This document shows, piece after piece, positions 23,146 through 24,277 of a DNA stretch of 24,277 nt (position 1 is its first letter; each line of letters starts with the position of its first letter). Below the pieces are notes generated by a model. It saw only the letters and a list, made by a program, of their open reading frames with translations, had not been told where the DNA came from and searched no databases. The stretch spans positions 1 to 24,277 of IMG/VR virus record IMGVR_UViG_3300030107_004926; one strand, 5' to 3'. A program made the position numbers and the translations under genes. Source of the DNA: a virus.

Positions 23146-24030
23146 ATGCGTTATTTGCAGAACACCAAGACACGAATCGGCGTTCGATTCGACTCCGTCG
23201 AAGACATGATGCAAGCGACCAGCTTCGCTGAGTCTCATGCCAACCCAACCGCTACGGCGGAACAGCGTGAGGTCAACATGCAGGATCTGAAAGATCGCAC
23301 CGTTGAGTCAAGCTGGACCGAAGGTGTCACTGATGCCGACTCGCTTGCAAACTTGTTTGCAAATCCACCGGAGTGGTTGATCAAAGCTGGCACGAAGTGC
23401 CTTGACACGATCAATGCCGCAGTCGGTTCCCGACTCGATGCCCCCATCAAACGTCGAAGACGTATCGGCGTGGAGGATGGTGACTCCGTCAACATCGACC
23501 GATTCCTCGTTCGGTCTTCCGAACCATGGGAGCGCATGGATTCCTACAGGAATACCACGCCGATTGTGACCATCACCGTCGATCTGGTCACTGCCGGAGG
23601 CCAAAGACGCGATGAACTCCTTTGGAGGGGTGCCGCTGCTGTCGGTGCTGCTATGCAAATCGAGCGACTTGGCGGTCAGTGCGAGATCATCGGCATCAAC
23701 TCTGTTGCAAAGGTGGACGGCGAACGCCGTCTGATTCAGGAGATTATGATCAAGCCAGTGCACGAGAAAGCTACGCTTTCTTCGACGCTGATTTGCACGG
23801 GGCATGTCGGTTTCTACCGATATGCCGTCCTGAATTCGTTCTTCGCTTGCAGCGTTGGCAAGGTCAGACCCGGCATGGGGCAGTGCATGGACACCCCCAT
23901 CAGCGTACTCAAAGACGTTGGCTGTGACATCCACATCGGCAGGAATTGCACTAGTGCAAGCAAGGCAATTGCAGAAGCAAATGCCGCCATTGAATCATTC
24001 GACAAGAAAGGACAAGAACAGCATGTCTGA
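23146..24030 (+). CDS. VWA-like partner protein of the AAA+ ATPase, 294 aa
   Basis: Residues about 110-250 show a VWA-type Rossmann order. A basic run and RFLVRSSEPWERM are followed by a first strand TPIVTITVDLVTAGG (138-152), a helix with RDELLWRGAAAVGAAMQIE and a strand CEIIGINS. Further on are IMIKP and a helix around FYRYAVLNSFFA. The metal site DxSxS that normally follows the first strand is not present (VDLVTAG), so metal-ion binding is probably lost. The pattern matches my memory of a phage family annotated as DUF7192; the number needs checking. It follows the ATPase by 27 bases with AAAGGA 5 bases before its ATG, and such ATPase plus VWA pairs act together. The job of this pair in the phage is unknown. 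Confidence 0.65.
   Translation: MRYLQNTKTRIGVRFDSVEDMMQATSFAESHANPTATAEQREVNMQDLKDRTVESSWTEGVTDADSLANLFANPPEWLIKAGTKCLDTINAAVGSRLDAPIKRRRRIGVEDGDSVNIDRFLVRSSEPWERMDSYRNTTPIVTITVDLVTAGGQRRDELLWRGAAAVGAAMQIERLGGQCEIIGINSVAKVDGERRLIQEIMIKPVHEKATLSSTLICTGHVGFYRYAVLNSFFACSVGKVRPGMGQCMDTPISVLKDVGCDIHIGRNCTSASKAIAEANAAIESFDKKGQEQHV
23801..23826. repeat. 11-bp hairpin inside the VWA-like gene
   Basis: GGCATGTCGGT (23801-23811) pairs with ACCGATATGCC (23816-23826) around TTCT, with one G.T wobble at 23806/23821 and no other mismatch. It is the joint-longest stem in the window, with the one at 24043. The loop has four bases, so it belongs to the same population of tight hairpins but is not a triloop. 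Confidence 0.8.
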
Positions 24031-24277
24031 TGCAAACAACCCGCAGGGGGTGGGAATCCACCCCCTGCCATTTGAGATCGGTGTCGGCGTAGACACCCAC
24101 GAACTGCTTGCAGTTCAGCTGCAAACAGCAGCGTATGAGAGTAACGCGGAAGCAGCTACGCTGCTCGTGTACCAACTCTTGCGCACTGTCAATGCACTGG
24201 AACCACGCAGCGATTGGATGCACATCTTGAACGATGCAGCTATGCTGCTGGCACATGATGAAGGAATGCTCGATTCA
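24023..24277 (+). CDS. Unknown protein, 3' partial (85 codons visible)
   Basis: The ATG at 24023 overlaps the previous stop by 8 bases and has AAAGGA (24007-24012) 10 bases upstream. The frame stays open to the window end. The visible part (MSDANNPQGVGIHPLPFEIG, then VDTHELLAVQLQTAAYESNA, LLVYQLLRTVNALEPRSDWM) is helical after residue 25 and has no known motif. It continues the ATPase operon. The DNA holds an 11-bp hairpin at its start, triloops at 24151-24165 and 24236-24248, and GGTGTC/GACACC at 24080-24097. Confidence 0.6.
   Translation, partial: MSDANNPQGVGIHPLPFEIGVGVDTHELLAVQLQTAAYESNAEAATLLVYQLLRTVNALEPRSDWMHILNDAAMLLAHDEGMLDS
24043..24068. repeat. GC-rich 11-bp hairpin at the start of the last gene
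   Basis: GCAGGGGGTGG (24043-24053) pairs perfectly with CCACCCCCTGC (24058-24068) around GAAT. It covers codons 7-16 of the partial gene. A stem this strong so near a start codon would normally slow early translation, unless it has a control role. Confidence 0.85.

Larger units (their letters stand above)
21512..24277. repeat. Coding region packed with short triloop hairpins
   Basis: Perfect inverted repeats with 3-base loops and arms of 6-8 bp were read at (first-last base): 21544-21558, 21622-21640, 21654-21670, 21691-21705, 21775-21789, 21835-21851, 21978-21994, 22001-22019, 22049-22067, 22086-22102, 22128-22142, 22152-22166, 22215-22231, 22282-22296, 22302-22318, 22524-22538, 22710-22726, 22833-22849, 22879-22893, 22953-22969, 23128-23142, 23188-23202, 23421-23435, 23765-23781 and 24151-24165. 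Examples: AACACTGC-ATT-GCAGTGTT and GTTCCCT-GAA-AGGGAAC. Many more have 4-5 bp arms, or 4-base loops such as GAGGAC-TTTC-GTCCTC at 21950. A perfect palindrome of 16 bases lies at 22030-22045. One identical 15-base copy, TGGACTCTCCGAGTC, occurs at 22086 and 22491. The list was made by eye and is not exhaustive. Confidence 0.85.

Noticed and set aside
1-24277. tRNA genes, integrase/att sites or insertion sequences
   Set aside because: No T-loop/acceptor pattern, no recombinase motif and no terminal repeats with target duplication were seen by eye.

Overview
The window is a stretch of a tailed double-stranded DNA phage genome, probably one with a short tail. It has large terminase, portal, scaffold and capsid genes, a very large (3,109-residue) putative internal virion protein, and an accessory/early region with an AAA+ ATPase. 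No host or integration genes, tRNA genes or CRISPR arrays were seen. Genes use Shine-Dalgarno sites and ATG/GTG starts, so the host is an ordinary bacterium; nothing here fixes which one.

Layout. Positions 1-12,581 (+ strand) hold the end of a beta-rich structural protein, a 765-residue coiled-coil protein, the giant polyvalent-type protein (HExxH metallopeptidase motif, a domain typical of phage polyvalent proteins, and a C-terminus like PLxRFG proteins), and a small ribbon-helix-helix protein. A GC-rich hairpin at 12,586-12,613 separates these from the convergent head block (12,641-20,876, - strand). In transcription order that block is: an unknown 229-residue protein, a 110-residue HTH protein, a sigma-like HTH protein, TerL, portal, a small FmdB-like protein with lost cysteines, an acidic scaffold protein, major capsid protein and a putative decoration protein. 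A divergent intergenic region of about 630 bp (20,877-21,511) follows, then a + strand set: a small unknown gene, a MoxR-like AAA+ ATPase, its VWA-like partner, and a gene cut by the window end.

Most unusual signal. From about 20,940 to the window end the DNA is packed with short, perfect inverted repeats that have three-base loops. I count 30 with arms of at least 6 bp in about 3.3 kb, where random sequence would give about one. I do not see this density in the rest of the window. Two thirds of the loops are GNA or its complement TNC, the class known to form exceptionally stable DNA minihairpins. In the intergenic region, five such hairpins with TTC loops are spaced 21, 21, 21 and 20 bp apart (two helical turns), with a sixth 29 bp on. 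In the genes the hairpins sit almost only in the two reading phases where silent third-base changes can build them. This suggests the structure was imposed on existing protein-coding genes. Two ribosome-binding sites in this part lie inside hairpins of the same design. Their function, whether replication, a hairpin-recognising protein, RNA folding or a mutational by-product, cannot be decided from this sequence alone.

All hairpin counts were made by eye and need a computed scan. Names above TerL/portal/ATPase level are family-level guesses unless stated.
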